A stretch of 64,000 bases of DNA. Origin: Castor canadensis. Taxonomy: Eukaryota; Chordata; Mammalia; Rodentia; Castoridae. Every line of letters starts with the position of its first letter. The first letter of the stretch is position 1. Position numbers and translations under genes: made by a program. Below, one piece after another: positions 10,451 to 22,564 of the stretch. The DNA lies in contig NC_133389.1 in assembly GCF_047511655.1 (NCBI RefSeq), positions 39,973,295 to 40,037,294 on the forward strand, read 5' to 3'. Under the pieces are notes generated by a model. That model was not told the DNA's origin and ran no database searches. It was given only the letters and a program-made list of their open reading frames with translations.

Positions 10451-12373
10451 TTTTTCTGTTGAGAAAAATACTGTGCTCTGATTGTTGTGCTTTTATAGGT
10501 GACTTGGTGCTTATCTCTTGCACATTTCAATATTCTTCCCTTGTTATGTATTCCTAATGCTCTAAGTATTCTATGACATGGGGAAATTCTTTTCTTATCC
10601 CATCTGAAGTCCTAAAAGCCTCCTATATCTGGATGACCATCTATTTCTCAAGATCTGGGAAGTTTTCTGCTATTATTTTATTGAATATGTTATTTATGCC
10701 ATTAACTTGAATATGTGATTTTTGCTATTAGCTTGCTTCTCCTTCTTCTATGCCCATGATTTGTAGGTTTGGTCTTTTAATGGTGCCCAAAGTTCACACA
10801 AGTTCTGTGTGTACTTCTTTAGTTTTTTTTTTTTATCTTCATCTGCATATTCTAATATATCTGTCTTCAAGCACTGATATTCTGTCTTCAATTTGATCCA
10901 GTCTACTTGAGAAACTTTCAAATGAGTTTTTTAATTCAATTTACTGAGCTTTTCATTTCTAGGATTTCAATTTGATTCTTTTTCAGAATTTCTGTATTTT
11001 TATTGAATCCCTGTTTCATATTCTGCTTTGTCTTTTTTATTTCATTTCAGCTCTTTGAGTTTTCTTGGAATTCATTCATGTGTTTATTCTTTTCATCTTT
11101 AATTTCATTGATCATTTGTATAATTATTTAAAAAAAATTTGTCTGAGATTCCCTCCACTTCACTATCGTTAGTGTTACTATGCAGTTGTTGAGTTTTGGA
11201 GGAGTCAAGTTGCCTTGTTTTTCATATTTATTGTGTTTCTGTTTGGGATTTGCACATCTGAGTCCAAAGTTCTTGGAAGTTTTACTCACCTGTCATCTTT
11301 CAGGTGAAATAGTCTCAATGTTCAGGCAGGACAGTGTAGTGACCAAGTTGAGGTGCTATTTCTCACCACTTGGTTGGAGGGTATGACTCAATAGACAGCA
11401 TTCTCTCACATGCTCAGGACACAGGGCTTGATCCTTACCACTTCTCAGATTGATGAAAACTAGCTAGAGTCTCCTGATTATCCTCTCTGGGCTGTTTTCC
11501 CTGTAGAAGCTTCCCTTCTTTGTGTACTATACTAGTAACTCCTGCTGACTGCAAGGAGTTTTATAGCCTGTGAACCAGGCAGGCTCCCATTTGCTCACAA
11601 GCTCCCCTATTGTTGTCCCCATGGGCAGCAAGTGACAAAGCATAGGGGTGACCCTGGAATGCATCAGAGTGGTGGGAACAAACAAAGCACTGAGTTTTGC
11701 ACTGGCTAGGGGAGAGCTAAAGGAACTAGGCACTGTGCTGCTGTTCTCTATGCTGTCTAGCTGTGGGAGCTATGGAAGTCTCACAATTCAGAGGGTTGGA
11801 ACTTGAGATCCTCAGTTCTTCCTGTCAGAAATATCTGTGTATACACACTGGGATACAATTTGCTGAGCTGAGTCTTAGTGTTTTATGAACCGCCCAGAAG
11901 TTCTCCTCCCTTTGGGTTGGGGAGGCTGTGGAAATCATATGCTTTGAAGGTCCTGGACTTGGGAGCCCTCAGGCTCACTTGACAGCAAACACATGCTGGG
12001 TTGCCATTCCTGTAGGTGGTGCTTTCAAACCCTGCCAGCAGATGACTTCCCTGTGTAAGGTGTAGAAGTTATCTAAGGCTTATGAGAGTTGTGGGATTAT
12101 GCTGCATCTAGAATATTCAGTCTGTCACCAGGGCCCCCTGGCTACCTTGTGACTATGGTTCCAGCTTCCACTCCTCCTCCCCCCATGAGGGAGGTGGGCT
12201 TAGGGGTGGAACTGTTTGTTGATCTTCTCTGTGGACTCAGTTTTGATGTACTTTACTGCTGGCCAGCTGTCTCTTTTGTGATTGCCAATGCTTTTCCTGT
12301 CTTTCTGTCCTCAGAATATGATCTCTCCTGTGTTACCTGAGTCTTCTTATTTATGGAGTCAAAATGGTGAACA

Positions 12374-12528
12374 TTTATTTTTTTAAAAAAAATTGTTTTG
12401 AGACAAGATCTCTCTATGTAGGCCAGACTCAAGTCTCTGTGTAGCACAGGTTAGCCTCAAACTGTCAATCCTTCTGCCTCAATCTCTGGAGGACTGGGAT
12501 TACAGGTGGTGTGTGCCATGATGCTCAA
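12374..12528 (-). repeat. B1 SINE
   Basis: Reversed B1: TTTTGAGACAAGATCTCTCT, GTTAGCCTCAAACTG, GGACTGGGATTACAGG. Directly abuts the next SINE. Confidence 0.8.
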
Positions 12529-12743
12529 TTTTTTTTTGATGGGACTGGTGTTTGTACTCAGGGCTTTGCACTTGCAGAGCAGGTGCTCCACTTGAGCCAC
12601 ATCTTCAGTCCATTTTTGCTCTGGTTAATTTTGGAGGTAGAGTCTTGGGAACTATTTGCCAAGGCTGGCCTTGAACTGCAATCCTTCTGATCTCAGGCTC
12701 CCAGGTAACTAGGATTACAGCAATGAGCCACTGGCACCTGGCC
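12529..12743 (-). repeat. B1-ID SINE dimer
   Basis: Reversed ID ('gtactcagggctttgcactt', 'ccacttgagccac') followed by reversed B1 ('ggctggccttgaactgcaat', 'aactaggattacag'), ending GAGCCACTGGCACCTGGCC. T-run on the left is the reversed A-tail. Confidence 0.85.
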
Positions 12744-12754
12744 CAACTTCTTTT

Positions 12755-13725
12755 TAATATCCAGTAATGATGTTATATCTTGTCAAATGTTTTATTTGGT
12801 ACCTATTGGGATAACCATGTGTTTTTTCTTTCTTTGGTTTACTTATATGGTGAAATGATATTGATTGGTTTTTGAAAGCTGAACCAACCAGCATTCTGAT
12901 ATAATTCCTACTTGGTCATGATAGATTATATTTTTAGTATTTGGAATTTTATTTACTAAAAATTTCAAGGAATGGTTGCTTTGGTATTTATAAGTGATGC
13001 TCATTCTATAATTCTCTTTTTTCCCCCCAATGTCTCAATCTGTTTTTTTTTTTAATCAGGATAATGATTGCCTCATGAACTAAATTAGAAAGGATTTTTT
13101 TCTCTAAAATTTTTTGGAAGACTTTGTATAGATTTGATTTTTTTTCTTTTTCCCCTCTCTCACATAGTTGGAAGAATTCACCTGTAAAGCTACCTGGTCT
13201 GGAAAGCTTTGTTTTTTGGATTTTTTTGGTTTGAATTTCTCTCATAGATATAAGGCTATTCAGGTTAGATTTGGGAGTTTGTGTCTTTCAAGGAATATAT
13301 CTGTTTCATGGAAGTTGTTAAATTTATTGGCAGAAAGTTGTTTATAATATTTCCTCACAATCTTTTAAATATATGTAGACTCTATAAGTGATGTCCATTC
13401 TCTCATTCTCTCTCAACTTCTCTCTCTCTCTGATCAGTCTAAGTAGAGATTTATCAATTTTATTATCTATTGATTTTCTCAAGGAGGTTTTGTTTTCATC
13501 TGTTTTATTTGATATTTCATTATTTTGGCTCAGGTTTCTATAATCACCTTTATTCAACTTACTTAGAGTTTTCTAGTTTAAGGCAAGAGCTGTGGTCATT
13601 GATGTCTTTTTTTCTCTTATAGGCAGTTGAATGTACACATTTCACTTTAAATATTGTGTTAGTAGCATCTCATAGTTGGGTTCTACTTTGGTTTCCCTTT
13701 TCTGTAGCATGGCCTGCAAATTCTC
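12755..13725 (-). mobile_element. L1-D: old LINE-1 ORF2 (RT region) fragment
   Basis: Diverged minus-strand L1: 'gaaagctgaaccaaccagca' and 'taattcctacttggtcatga' parallel the RT region of L1-B at 23140-23200. The 13006-13245 and 13342-13557 frames retain short RT/linker-like pieces. No intact domain. Confidence 0.7.
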
Positions 13726-14049
13726 TCATATCAGTAAGCTGGGAAAATTGTGAGGCTCACCTCATTTTTTTCTCATCTTTCAGGAATGTCTGACCTTCCT
13801 CATCTGATATCCAAGTCTTGAGAACCATTGTTTCATATATGTAGTCTATTGTTTTTAATTCATTCAAATAAGAGGGTAAATATGGTTGTTGTTAATCAAT
13901 CATACTTAGAAATAGAGATTCTTATGTATTTTTAAACAAACATGCTCATTTAAAGACATTGCTTTGATTACTTAGGGTTTTATTATTCAGTATTATTTCT
14001 CATAAAATTTCTCTTCTTTTTACCTTTCAGGCACCAGCTCAAGCATTCT

Positions 14050-14385
14050 ACTCACTGTGAGGCAGTGTATTTCAATAGTTAAACACTCAGACTTCAGTCC
14101 TCTCTATGGACTTTACTATATAATTCACTTACTTATTTTATTTATTTGCTTCTCCATATAAGCACTATGAATGAAGGATTTTTGCCTGTTTGGGTTCTGC
14201 TGAGATTCAGATGCTGGCTCTGCCAGTTTTACTAGATAGACAGTATACTTACCTATTCTACATCATTTATAAGGTGGACATAACAGTGCCCATCTTGGTA
14301 GGTTGTGAAGTTTGACATGCGAACATTTGCAAAACACTGAGAATAGTGTCTGCTATACAGTAAATAACTATTGTTAGCAATGTTA
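14050..14385 (+). repeat. MIR
   Basis: MIR layout: 'gatgctggctctgccagttt', 'cctattctacatcatttata', 'cagtaaataactattgttag'. Diverged core-SINE. Confidence 0.6.
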
Positions 14386-14565
14386 CCAAATTTTTCTCAT
14401 TAAAGACTGGACAGGTGACACAAGATGATAAATGAAAGCTCAGCTCAGTGATGAGCCAGTTGCATTTAATTCAGTTTGAGTAGGGTGTACATTGAAATAA
14501 TTCACTTTAATATAAATATTAATTTATAGATGATATGATAGCTATAATTTTTCCGTCACAAATTA

Positions 14566-14940
14566 GTTTTGTATTAGTTGCTTGGGCTACCATAAAAACC
14601 AACCAAATGAACAAGAACTAAACCAAAACAATCCCCCAGAATGCAGATTAGATATCCAAGATCAAGATTCCAGGGGTGACGATAGCTATCTTCCTGGCAT
14701 ACAGATGGTCACCTTCTGACTGTGTCCTCTCTTCTGTGCTTGTGTGGGCAAAGAGAGAACTTTGGTGTCTCTTCCTCATCTTAGAAGAACACCAATACAT
14801 ATTGGATTATATCCCAACCCTCATTGCCTCATTTAACCTCAATTATATCTTTAAAGGCCCTGTTTCCAAATAGAGTTGCATGGGGAGCTGTAGTTTCAGC
14901 ATACAAATTCTGGGGGGACACAATTCAAGTATTGATTATT
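14566..14940 (-). repeat. MLT1-like MaLR LTR
   Basis: Antisense MLT1 pattern: 'ttgcttgggctaccataaaa', 'aagaacaccaatacatattg', 'aaaggccctgtttccaaata', 'ggggggacacaattcaagt'. Old ERVL-MaLR solo LTR; no internal region seen. Confidence 0.65.
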
Positions 14941-15401
14941 AAATTAGTAAAAGGGTTCTGGTGACCCGAGGGAAATGGAATAAAGTTGTGCTTTTTCTGA
15001 ATCTCAGTTTCCTTATCTGAAGAGTGGGTATACTTGAAATCCTTGTGCTAGATGTGTTTTGGAATCCAGGTAATTTTGATTGTAGAAAGAAAAAAGTGCA
15101 TATATGTAACTCTATGTTTTGTTTTTTATTTGTTTGATTGGTTTTTATGGCAGCCCAAGAAAACTAACACAAAACTAATTTTTTCAAATTGGAAAAAATA
15201 TAATCATATGCATTATTTTGATTCCTGTAGATCTTGGGGCAGCATCTCCTAATCAAACACATTAACCTATTTGGCAGCAAAATGTATGAATGTTCACACC
15301 AAGTGGATAAATAAAGATTATTTAAATAAAACCCTATGTTGGTTCAAATCAGGTTTTAACAAAAGAGTTTACTGTATGTTTTGGGAATAACATTTAGGGT
15401 T

Positions 15402-15457
15402 TCAGAGCTTTCTTCCTTTCTTTTTTTTTTCTTTTATTTTAGCCCTCAGAGCTTTCT
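15402..15457 (-). repeat. Minimal poly-T insertion with target-site duplication
   Basis: A 32-bp T-rich segment (15414-15445) between two perfect 12-bp copies of tcagagctttct (15402-15413, 15446-15457). It looks like an extremely truncated L1-driven insertion that is almost only a reversed poly(A) tail. Confidence 0.6.
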
Positions 15458-15839
15458 GAAGTAGAGTTGTGGATAGCCTTTATTATAGGTTTTGGAGAGG
15501 ATTAAATATGTAAAGTAGCTGACATTTAAGCTGAACTCAATAATTATTTATTAGCATTATTATTAGTTTGATATTGCAGTAGTACAGCAGTAGTTGTTAT
15601 TGTGGGGCTGTACAAGTTAAGGACCTGTTAGAAGTGTGCCTCAGTTTCCTTGGTCACTTGGGTTTAGATGAGCTATGGATTATGGTCTATTGAGTTTTTA
15701 GATGAAGGTAAAGGAATTTGGGAAGCCTGTCTTCAGCGAGGGATGGGAAAGACAGGTTGGCTATATAGTGGTGGCAGATGGAGCCTTAGGTAACACCTGG
15801 TTCCCAAATACTAAAAGTGATTGATAGATTCTTCTTAAG

Positions 15840-16080
15840 GAGTTAGAACATGTGGTGTTATGGAAAGAACCTTAGATTTTGTAACAAGATACCTGGCTGG
15901 ATTCCAACCCATGCTTTACTGGTCTAAATGATCTTGGAACAAGTCAGTTAATTGGATTTTAGTTTTATTGTCAGTAAAACAAGGATTACATATAGACCTC
16001 ATCTACTTCCTGTGGCTGTTGTGTAGATCAAATGAAAGAATGCTGGTGGAAGCATTTTGTAACACTGGATAGTATTGTCT
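15840..16080 (+). repeat. MIR
   Basis: 'gtggtgttatggaaagaacc', 'ctggctggattccaaccca', 'ttgtcagtaaaacaaggatt' and 'gttgtgtagatcaaatga' follow the MIR consensus order. Confidence 0.65.
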
Positions 16081-16664
16081 TGTCAACTTACTCTTTTCTT
16101 TGCCTTTTTGGCAAAGGGATCCCAGGTTTTCAGGCAAAGGAGAAGAGTTAATCATAGGGTACTAGTGTGAAGTCAAAAGGAAACCCTCCCCTTCATTTCT
16201 TGCCAGACCAACATTTGAACTAGAGGCAGGGGAATTTTATCATTGAAGGCAGTGTGTGGGGACTATAGGGAGGAGCGAGCCTCTGAGAATGAAGTAAAAT
16301 GAATAAAACAAACAGAAATCCTCTACATTAGTCTCTTTTACTTCATACCTAGCTCATTCCTTGCAATGTACCTCCTCCTGTGGGAGTTTCTATTTATGTA
16401 AACTAATTAATGAATTAATCCATCTCAACTTACGTCAGTCAAATTAAGAGTGTAATTATTTGGAAAATAGAGAATGCTCTCTGCTTTGTGCATTGATGAT
16501 GTGAACTTGGCTTTTTCTGCCTTGGTATGGTTGTTTTTTCTTTCAGTTAGTGTCATTTAATCCTTGATGCAACCTCGGATGTTCTCCTTTGAGAGCCTAG
16601 CAACCTTGGAAGTGAGCCTAGTCTACAGAGAGACACTGACTTAATTAAAGGAATGACTTGGGCA

Positions 16665-16771
16665 AAGCAGCCTGGTGCAGTGGCAGGAATGTGGGCTTGT
16701 CATCCTCCGACATGGTTTGCATTCCAGCCCTTCTATTTGGTAATTCTATGACACAAAAAGTTAAGTCATCT
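16665..16771 (+). repeat. MIR 5' fragment cut by an LTR
   Basis: 'gcctggtgcagtggcaggaa' to 'agttaagtcatctg' is the first part of a MIR, ending where the MaLR LTR begins. Confidence 0.5.
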
Positions 16772-17142
16772 GTTAAAGTTTGGATCTGGAATTTTCTCCA
16801 AAGACTTGGTCCTCAGCCTTTGTGCTGAAGACCTGGCCTCCAGCTGGTGGTGCTATTAGGAGGCAGTAGAAACTTTAGGAGGCAGGGCTTAATTGGAGGA
16901 AGTGGGTCACTGGGGCATGACTTTGAAGGGTATATTGGGACCCTTCCTCTCTCTCTCTCTCTATTTCACAGCTGCCATGAGGCAAGTAGCAGTGCTCTAC
17001 TATGCTCTCTACCATGATGCTCTGCCTCTCCACGGGCTCAGAAAAATGGAGACTCTAAAACTGTCACTCCAAATAAGTCTTTCCTCCTTTAAGTTGTTTT
17101 TCCTAGATATTTTGTCACAGCAATAGAAAGTTGACTCATACA
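16772..17142 (+). repeat. Rodent MaLR-type LTR (MT/ORR1-like)
   Basis: Order of landmarks matches a common rodent ERVL-MaLR LTR: 'gtttggatctggaattttct', 'acttggtcctcagcctt', 'gtcactggggcatgac', a CT repeat, 'cacagctgccatgaggcaag', 'aagtctttcctcctttaag' and a terminal 'ttttgtcacagcaatagaaa'. The 77-codon open frame inside it is not a gene. Confidence 0.75.
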
Positions 17143-17150
17143 AGAATGTC

Positions 17151-17286
17151 CTTTTTTTTTTGAGACATGGTCAGTCTATGGTATATAGCTCAGACTGGCC
17201 TGGTACTCACCATGTAGCCCAGTCTGGACTAGAATTTGTGATCCTGCTGCTTTATCCTCAGCCTCCCAAGTGCTGGGACTATAGGA
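17151..17286 (-). repeat. B1 SINE
   Basis: T-run, TGAGACATGGTCAGTCTATG, CATGTAGCCCAGTCTGGACT, CCTCCCAAGTGCTGGGACTA. Reversed B1 inserted just after the LTR end. Confidence 0.88.
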
Positions 17287-17904
17287 GTTTTGTAGAAAGA
17301 AGTAATTGAACATTCATACTGTGCTATTTACTTAAATGGTAATAGAATATTTTTAAGAGTCTCATGTTGTAACAACTGAACCAGGTACCCTAATAGTGTA
17401 ATTTTTTAAAGGCATCAAATCGTCAGAAACCAAAGTTTATTGTGGGATAAATAACTGAGAATTTAGTTGTATGTGTGCAAGACTTAACATTTCCAAAGCT
17501 GGCAAACACAGAAGCTAAGGCAAATATTTTATTTACTAAGTGCATCAATATCTATGGTAAACAGAGAAGAGGTAATACACAAAAGGCTCCAGGAGAGGAG
17601 GTTTTTATATTGAAACTCAAAAGGAGGAAGAGAGGTACTTTTATTGCTAGGGAAGTTGGGAAAAGTCAGTCTATACAGAGAAAAATAACACAAATTAAAC
17701 TTCAGACGGAATGGGCACATTGGTGGGTTGGTAGACTTTAGTCATTATGTACTTACTGTCAATGGTATGCCTATTTTTTAAGCATTTGGAATATGTCGTG
17801 AATAAAAAAAATCACTAACCTCATAGATCTTACATTCTTTGTGTGCAAGTGTGTATGTGTCTATGTAGTTTTGATTGATGGCAGCATTTTTTTATTTAAA
17901 ACTT

Positions 17905-18360
17905 TTTTTTATTATTGGACTGGGGGTACATTGTAACATTTACAAAAGTTCTTACAATATATCATAGTTAAATTCACTCCTTCATTCTCCCTTATCCCCT
18001 TCACCCATTTCTGGAATAGCCTCAACAGTTCTCATTTTTCCATTTTCATACATGAGTACATAATATTTCTGCCATATTCACCCTCCTGCACCCTTTCCTT
18101 AGATCCTCCTCCCTCCCACTGGTACCAACCCCCAGACAGAACCTGTTTTACCTTCCAGTTCTTTCTTTTTGAAAAAAGACACTTTTGTTTGTTTAAGATA
18201 GCTACACAGGGAGTTTTGTTGTGACATTTCCATGTATATATGGATTATACCCAAATTGGTTTGTCCTCTCCACTTTTCTCTTTTCTACCTTAGTCCCCTT
18301 TTTATGGTGATTTCAATAGGTTTAAAAATTCTATATTCATTCTTATATAGAAAGCACATC
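17905..18360 (-). mobile_element. L1 3'-tail copy, 'tactggggg' type
   Basis: Begins with a T-run and ATTATTGGACTGGGGGTACA, then 'atttacaaaagttcttacaa', a C/T-rich tract and 'ttaaaaattctatattcatt'. Same order as 62440-62870 and, in part, 24154-24470 and the plus-strand copy at 60838-61020. Interpreted as a 5'-truncated L1 3'UTR because of the terminal A-tail and orientation. Confidence 0.6.
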
Positions 18361-18369
18361 AACCACTTA

Positions 18370-20365
18370 GCCACATGGTAGATCAGCATCACTTCCTTGA
18401 AGGGTTGATAAGGAAAAGATTATAGCCTCACAACTCTGGATTTAAGGACAGCTTCCTGACTCCTGGTTCTGGCCTCAGGCTCTTTAGTTTTTGACTGTGA
18501 TAGCCTGTCTTGCTTGTTGGCCTGTGATCCATAGAAGGCTTGGGTTTTCTTCATGTAGTACATTTTATGAAATTAAGGACCAATTGATTCCAAAAGAAGA
18601 CTGAAATAATGTCTTTAGAAATGTGTGATGTAAGAATATGATATTTAGGAAAATGTAGACATTCAGTCACATCCCACCAAGAGATAAGAATCGGTGGAGA
18701 TGCTTTAATACTTCCCATGACACATTTGGAAAAAGGCTTGTGCACAGTGCAGGATTTTTATTGATTTTTATTTGTTGCTATTGGGTAATTACTAACTACA
18801 TTGGTACTTCAAAGAAATAACTAAGTGTTGGCATTGAATAACTTTTGAAACATGCTTTAAGATATTTTTGGTTCTATTTTCTTTGTTACTTTTTTGATCT
18901 GCACTCTCAAGCTCTTTCAGAACTGCAGCAGGAAATTTATATTTAACCTCAAGAGTCAATGTTTTGTCTTGTGTCTCCTCTAATATAACACAGATGTTAG
19001 GATGGCTATATTTTACTTGAACACTTATTGAATTTCTGCCCTACTTCCTTTTATTTTTAATGGAAAACAGTCTAACTCCGGTGTTCATTAAGCTCAGAGA
19101 ATACACATTGTAATCTTAGTATGAACATGGAGAGAAGATACATTTAGGTTATTTGCTTAGATTACAAACCCTTTCACCGTTTCACTATTTGAGGGATTTC
19201 TCTCTGAGAAAAAGACACAAAAACAAACAAAAATATGAAAATGAAAAAGCATTTATTTAAGAGCCAAAAAAGTGATCCTCCTTTATATTCTTATTTTGAG
19301 CAATGTGTGTCAGTTTGTTACCTGGACAATGTGTGATATGGTGGAGATGTCGATTTTTAAGACATTTTAAGTTTACAATGTTTGTATTTTCTATGGAAAG
19401 CTAGTTCTTTAAATTGCACCTTTTTAGAAAATTTCACAAGTCATTTGAATAGTTCAGCAACTCTCAGTTCCATGCTACATGTGCCCCTTTCTAGGTCAAT
19501 TGGTCGGAGGAGACTCCAATATGTCCAGTGACTCTGTAATACAATGAACTCAGCTCCTTTGGCCAAAATGCTGTGTTTATCTATCAATATTAAATCTACC
19601 ATCCGATTTTCATTTCACATTGGTGGCAAATTTATTTAAGAGGAAGAACCACTGAGTGATATGGATGTGTAATGTGAGTCTATTTATATGGTTTATGTAC
19701 TGTTGCTTTGCTGGCCTACTGACCTGATCTTTTCAACTAGTCTAAACATAGTGTCACAAATTATGTTTGTACCTCATTTGGATTTACTTGATTGCAGACA
19801 TTCTTGTTTATTTGTGTTGCCGAGGAAAATCAACACATATCCATGTTCTCAGATCAATCACTCATTCGTTTACTCTGACAGTTACAGCTAATCCTGGCAT
19901 AATCAGCTGTACATAGATGGCACAGTGGCCTCGCCTGGGATGTAGTGGGCTATTGTGAGTGCAGCCCTGTGTTCGGCATCTCTTTGGCATGTATCCAGAG
20001 GACGTGGTGGGGAGCTTATAAAGAGACTCTTGCACCAAATGGGTGGTTGGTCTATAATGACTTCCCCAGCTCCTTGTCTCTTCCAGATGCTTGGTTAGTG
20101 CATTTGACTCAGTGCTTTCTGGATAGGCAGATCTGGAGAGTTTGATTTTTAAATAAGCAATTTGGAGTCCTGCTCACATTTGGCTTGTTGTACGCCGGTG
20201 AACCTGCTAATGATTACATGTGGACACTTGGCCAAGCATGGAGCGCCAGCACTCTGTGGGAGGAGCACTTACGATCATTTATTGTTTTGGTGTTGACAAT
20301 TTCTCTGAAAGTTAAAATTTCTATTGTGTCATGTGTTCATTAGGAATGCTGGGCATCTGCTTGTT
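18370..20365. other. Intergenic, no supported feature
   Basis: Mostly unique sequence. Short frames (18551-18745, 19688-19891, 19945-20145) have no family resemblance. Confidence 0.6.
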
Positions 20366-20367
20366 TG

Positions 20368-20572
20368 GGGGGTACTGGGGGTTGAACTCGGGGCTTTGAG
20401 CTTGCTAGGCAGGCGCTTTACCACTTGAGACACACCTCTGGCCCTTTTTGCTTTGGTTATTTTTGAGACAGAGTCTCCCATTTATGCCCAGGCTAGTCTG
20501 GACAGTGATTTTTCAATTTATGGTCCCCATGTACCTGGGATGACAGGCACACTCCATAATGACCAGCTTTTT
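20368..20572 (-). repeat. B1-B1-ID SINE trimer, left part (interrupted by L1-B)
   Basis: Reversed ID ('gtactgggggttgaactcgg', 'ttgctaggcaggcgctttac') and first reversed B1 ('gacagagtctcccatttatg', 'acctgggatgacaggca'), broken at 'cataatgaccagc'. The missing second B1 lies 3.3 kb away at 23909-24045. Confidence 0.85.
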
Positions 20573-21041
20573 TTTTCTTTTATTCATATGTGCATACAAT
20601 GTTTAGGTCATTTCTCCCCCCTTCCCCCCACCCCTTCCCTTACCCCCCTTACCCCTTGCTACCCAGCAGAAACTATTTTGCCCATATCTCTAATTTTGTT
20701 GAAGAGAGAGTATAAGCAATAATAGGAAGGAACAAGGGTTTTTACTAGTTGAGGTAAGGATAGCTATACAGGGAGTTGACTCACATTAATTTCCCGTGCA
20801 TGTGTGTTACCTTTTAAGCTATTTTCTTGATCTAACCTTTTCTCTAGTTCCTGGTCCCCTTTTCCTATTGGCCTCTGTTGCTTTAAAGTTTCTACATTAG
20901 TTCCTTTGCACTGAGGACATCAAATGCTATCTTGTTTTTTTTTGGGGGGGGGTGTTTCTTGCCTATCCTCATACCTCCCTTGTATGCTCTTGCCTCATCA
21001 TGTGATTAAAGTCCAATCCCTTTGTTGTGTTTGCCCTTGAT

Positions 21042-21422
21042 CTAATGTCCACATATGAGGGAGAACATACGATTTTTGGTCTTCTGAGCCTGCCTGACCT
21101 TGCTCAGGATGATGTTCTCCGAATCCATCCATTTACCTGCAAATGATAAGATTTCATTCTTCTTCATGCCTGAGTAGTATTCCATTGTGTATAAATACCA
21201 CATTTTCTTAATCCATTCATTGATAGTGGGGCATCTTGGCTGTTTCCATAACTTGGCTATTGTGAATAGTGCTGCAATAAACATGGGTATGCAGGTGTCT
21301 CTGGAGTAACCTATGTCACATTCCTTTGGGTATATCCCCAGGAGTGGGATTGCTGGATCATATGGCAGATCTATGTTTAGATTTTTAAGAAGCCTCCAAA
21401 TGTTTTTCCAGAGTGGTTGCAC
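21042..21422 (-). pseudogene. L1-B ORF2 C-terminal domain fragment
   Basis: 126 codons with [52 protein letters not shown] and QPRCPTINEWIKKMWYLYTM. This is the conserved ORF2p C-terminal domain, ending SLICGH near 21042 close to the expected natural stop. One expected Cys-containing spot reads CGH. Confidence 0.88.
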
Positions 21423-21473
21423 CAGCTTGTATTCCCAACAGCAGTGTACAAGGGTTCCTTTTTCCCCGCATCC

Positions 21474-21947
21474 TCACCAACACCTGTTGTTGGTGGTGGT
21501 GTTTCTAATGATGGCTATTCTAACAGGGGTGAGGTGGAATCTTAGTGTGGTTTTGATTTGCATTTCCTTTATTGCTAGAGATGGTGAGCATTTTTTCATG
21601 TGTTTTTTGGCCATCTGAATTTCTTCTTTTGAGAGAGTTCTGTTTAGTTCACTTGCCCATTTCTTAATTGGTTCATTGATTGTGGGAGGATTTAGTTTTT
21701 TAAGTTTCCTATATATTCTGGTTATCAGTCCTTTGTCTGATGTGTAGCTGGCAAATATTTTCTCCCACTCTGTGGGTGTTCTCTTCAGTTTAGAGACCAT
21801 TTCTTTTGATGAGCAGAAGCTTTTTAGTTTTATGAAGTCCCATTTGTCTATGCTGTCTCTTAGCTGCTGAGCTGCTGGGGTTCCATTGAGAAAGTCCTTG
21901 ACTATACCTATTAATTCCAGAGTATTTCCTACTTTTTCCTGTACCAA
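21474..21947 (-). pseudogene. L1-B ORF2 segment between RT and C-terminus
   Basis: 157 codons including FLNGTPAAQQLRDSIDKWDF, IKLKSFCSSKEMVSKLKRTP and TEWEKIFASYTSDKGLITRI. Matches L1 ORF2p downstream of RT. It loses frame relative to the C-terminal piece at about 21422-21474 ([10 protein letters not shown] is near the break). Confidence 0.88.
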
Positions 21948-22564
21948 CTTAAGAGTTTGGGGTCTGATATTAAGATCCTTGCTTCATTTTGAGCTAATAT
22001 TGGTACATGGTGATAAACATGGATCTAGTTTCAGTTTTTTGCAGACTGCTAACCAGTTTTCCCAGCAGTTTTTGTTGAAGAGGCTGTCTTTTCTCCATCG
22101 TATATTTTTAGCACCTTTGTCAGAGATAAGTTGGTTATAGTTGTGTGGCTTCATATCCGGGTCCTCTATTCTGTTCCACTGGTCTTCATGTCTGTTTTTG
22201 TGCCAGTACCATGCTGTTTTTATTGGTATTGCTTTGCAATATAGTTCGAAGTCAGGTATTGTGATACCTCCAGTGTTGTTCTTTTTGCTGAGTACTGCCT
22301 TGGCTATTCATGGTCTCTTGTGTTTCCAAATAAATATACGGTAGATTTTTTCCATCTCTTTAATGAATGTCATTGGAATTTTGATGGGAATTGCATTAAA
22401 CATGTAGATTACTTTTGGGAGTATCGACATTTTTACTATGTTGATTCTACCAATCCATGAGCATGGGAGCTCTCTTCACTTGCTATAGTCTTCCTCAATC
22501 TCTTTCATCAGGAGTTTATAGTTTTCCTTGTAGAGGTCTTTCACATCCTTTGTTAGGTTTACAC

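Larger units (their letters stand above)
8391..12360 (-). mobile_element. L1-C: older, internally deleted LINE-1
   Basis: Minus-strand L1 remnant. It has a 3'UTR-like region (8391-8780), an ORF2 C-terminus (8790-9480), an EN/inter-ORF segment (about 9820-10050, matching L1-A 2320-2560), ORF1-like sequence (about 10050-11170) and a probable 5'UTR (11180-12360). The ORF2 centre including RT is absent: sequence jumps across the SINE at 9482-9818 from the C-terminal domain to the endonuclease. Stops are frequent. An ID SINE is inserted at 10371-10450. The fragments could derive from more than one insertion. Confidence 0.7.

Noticed and set aside
12120-12145. CTCF-like CCAGGGCCCCCTGG
   Set aside because: It is a GC palindrome within old L1 5' sequence and does not fit the CTCF core spacing.
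12330-12375. Possible YY1 motif at the L1-C 5' end ('caaaatggt')
   Set aside because: Wrong strand relative to the element and mismatched to CAAGATGGC.
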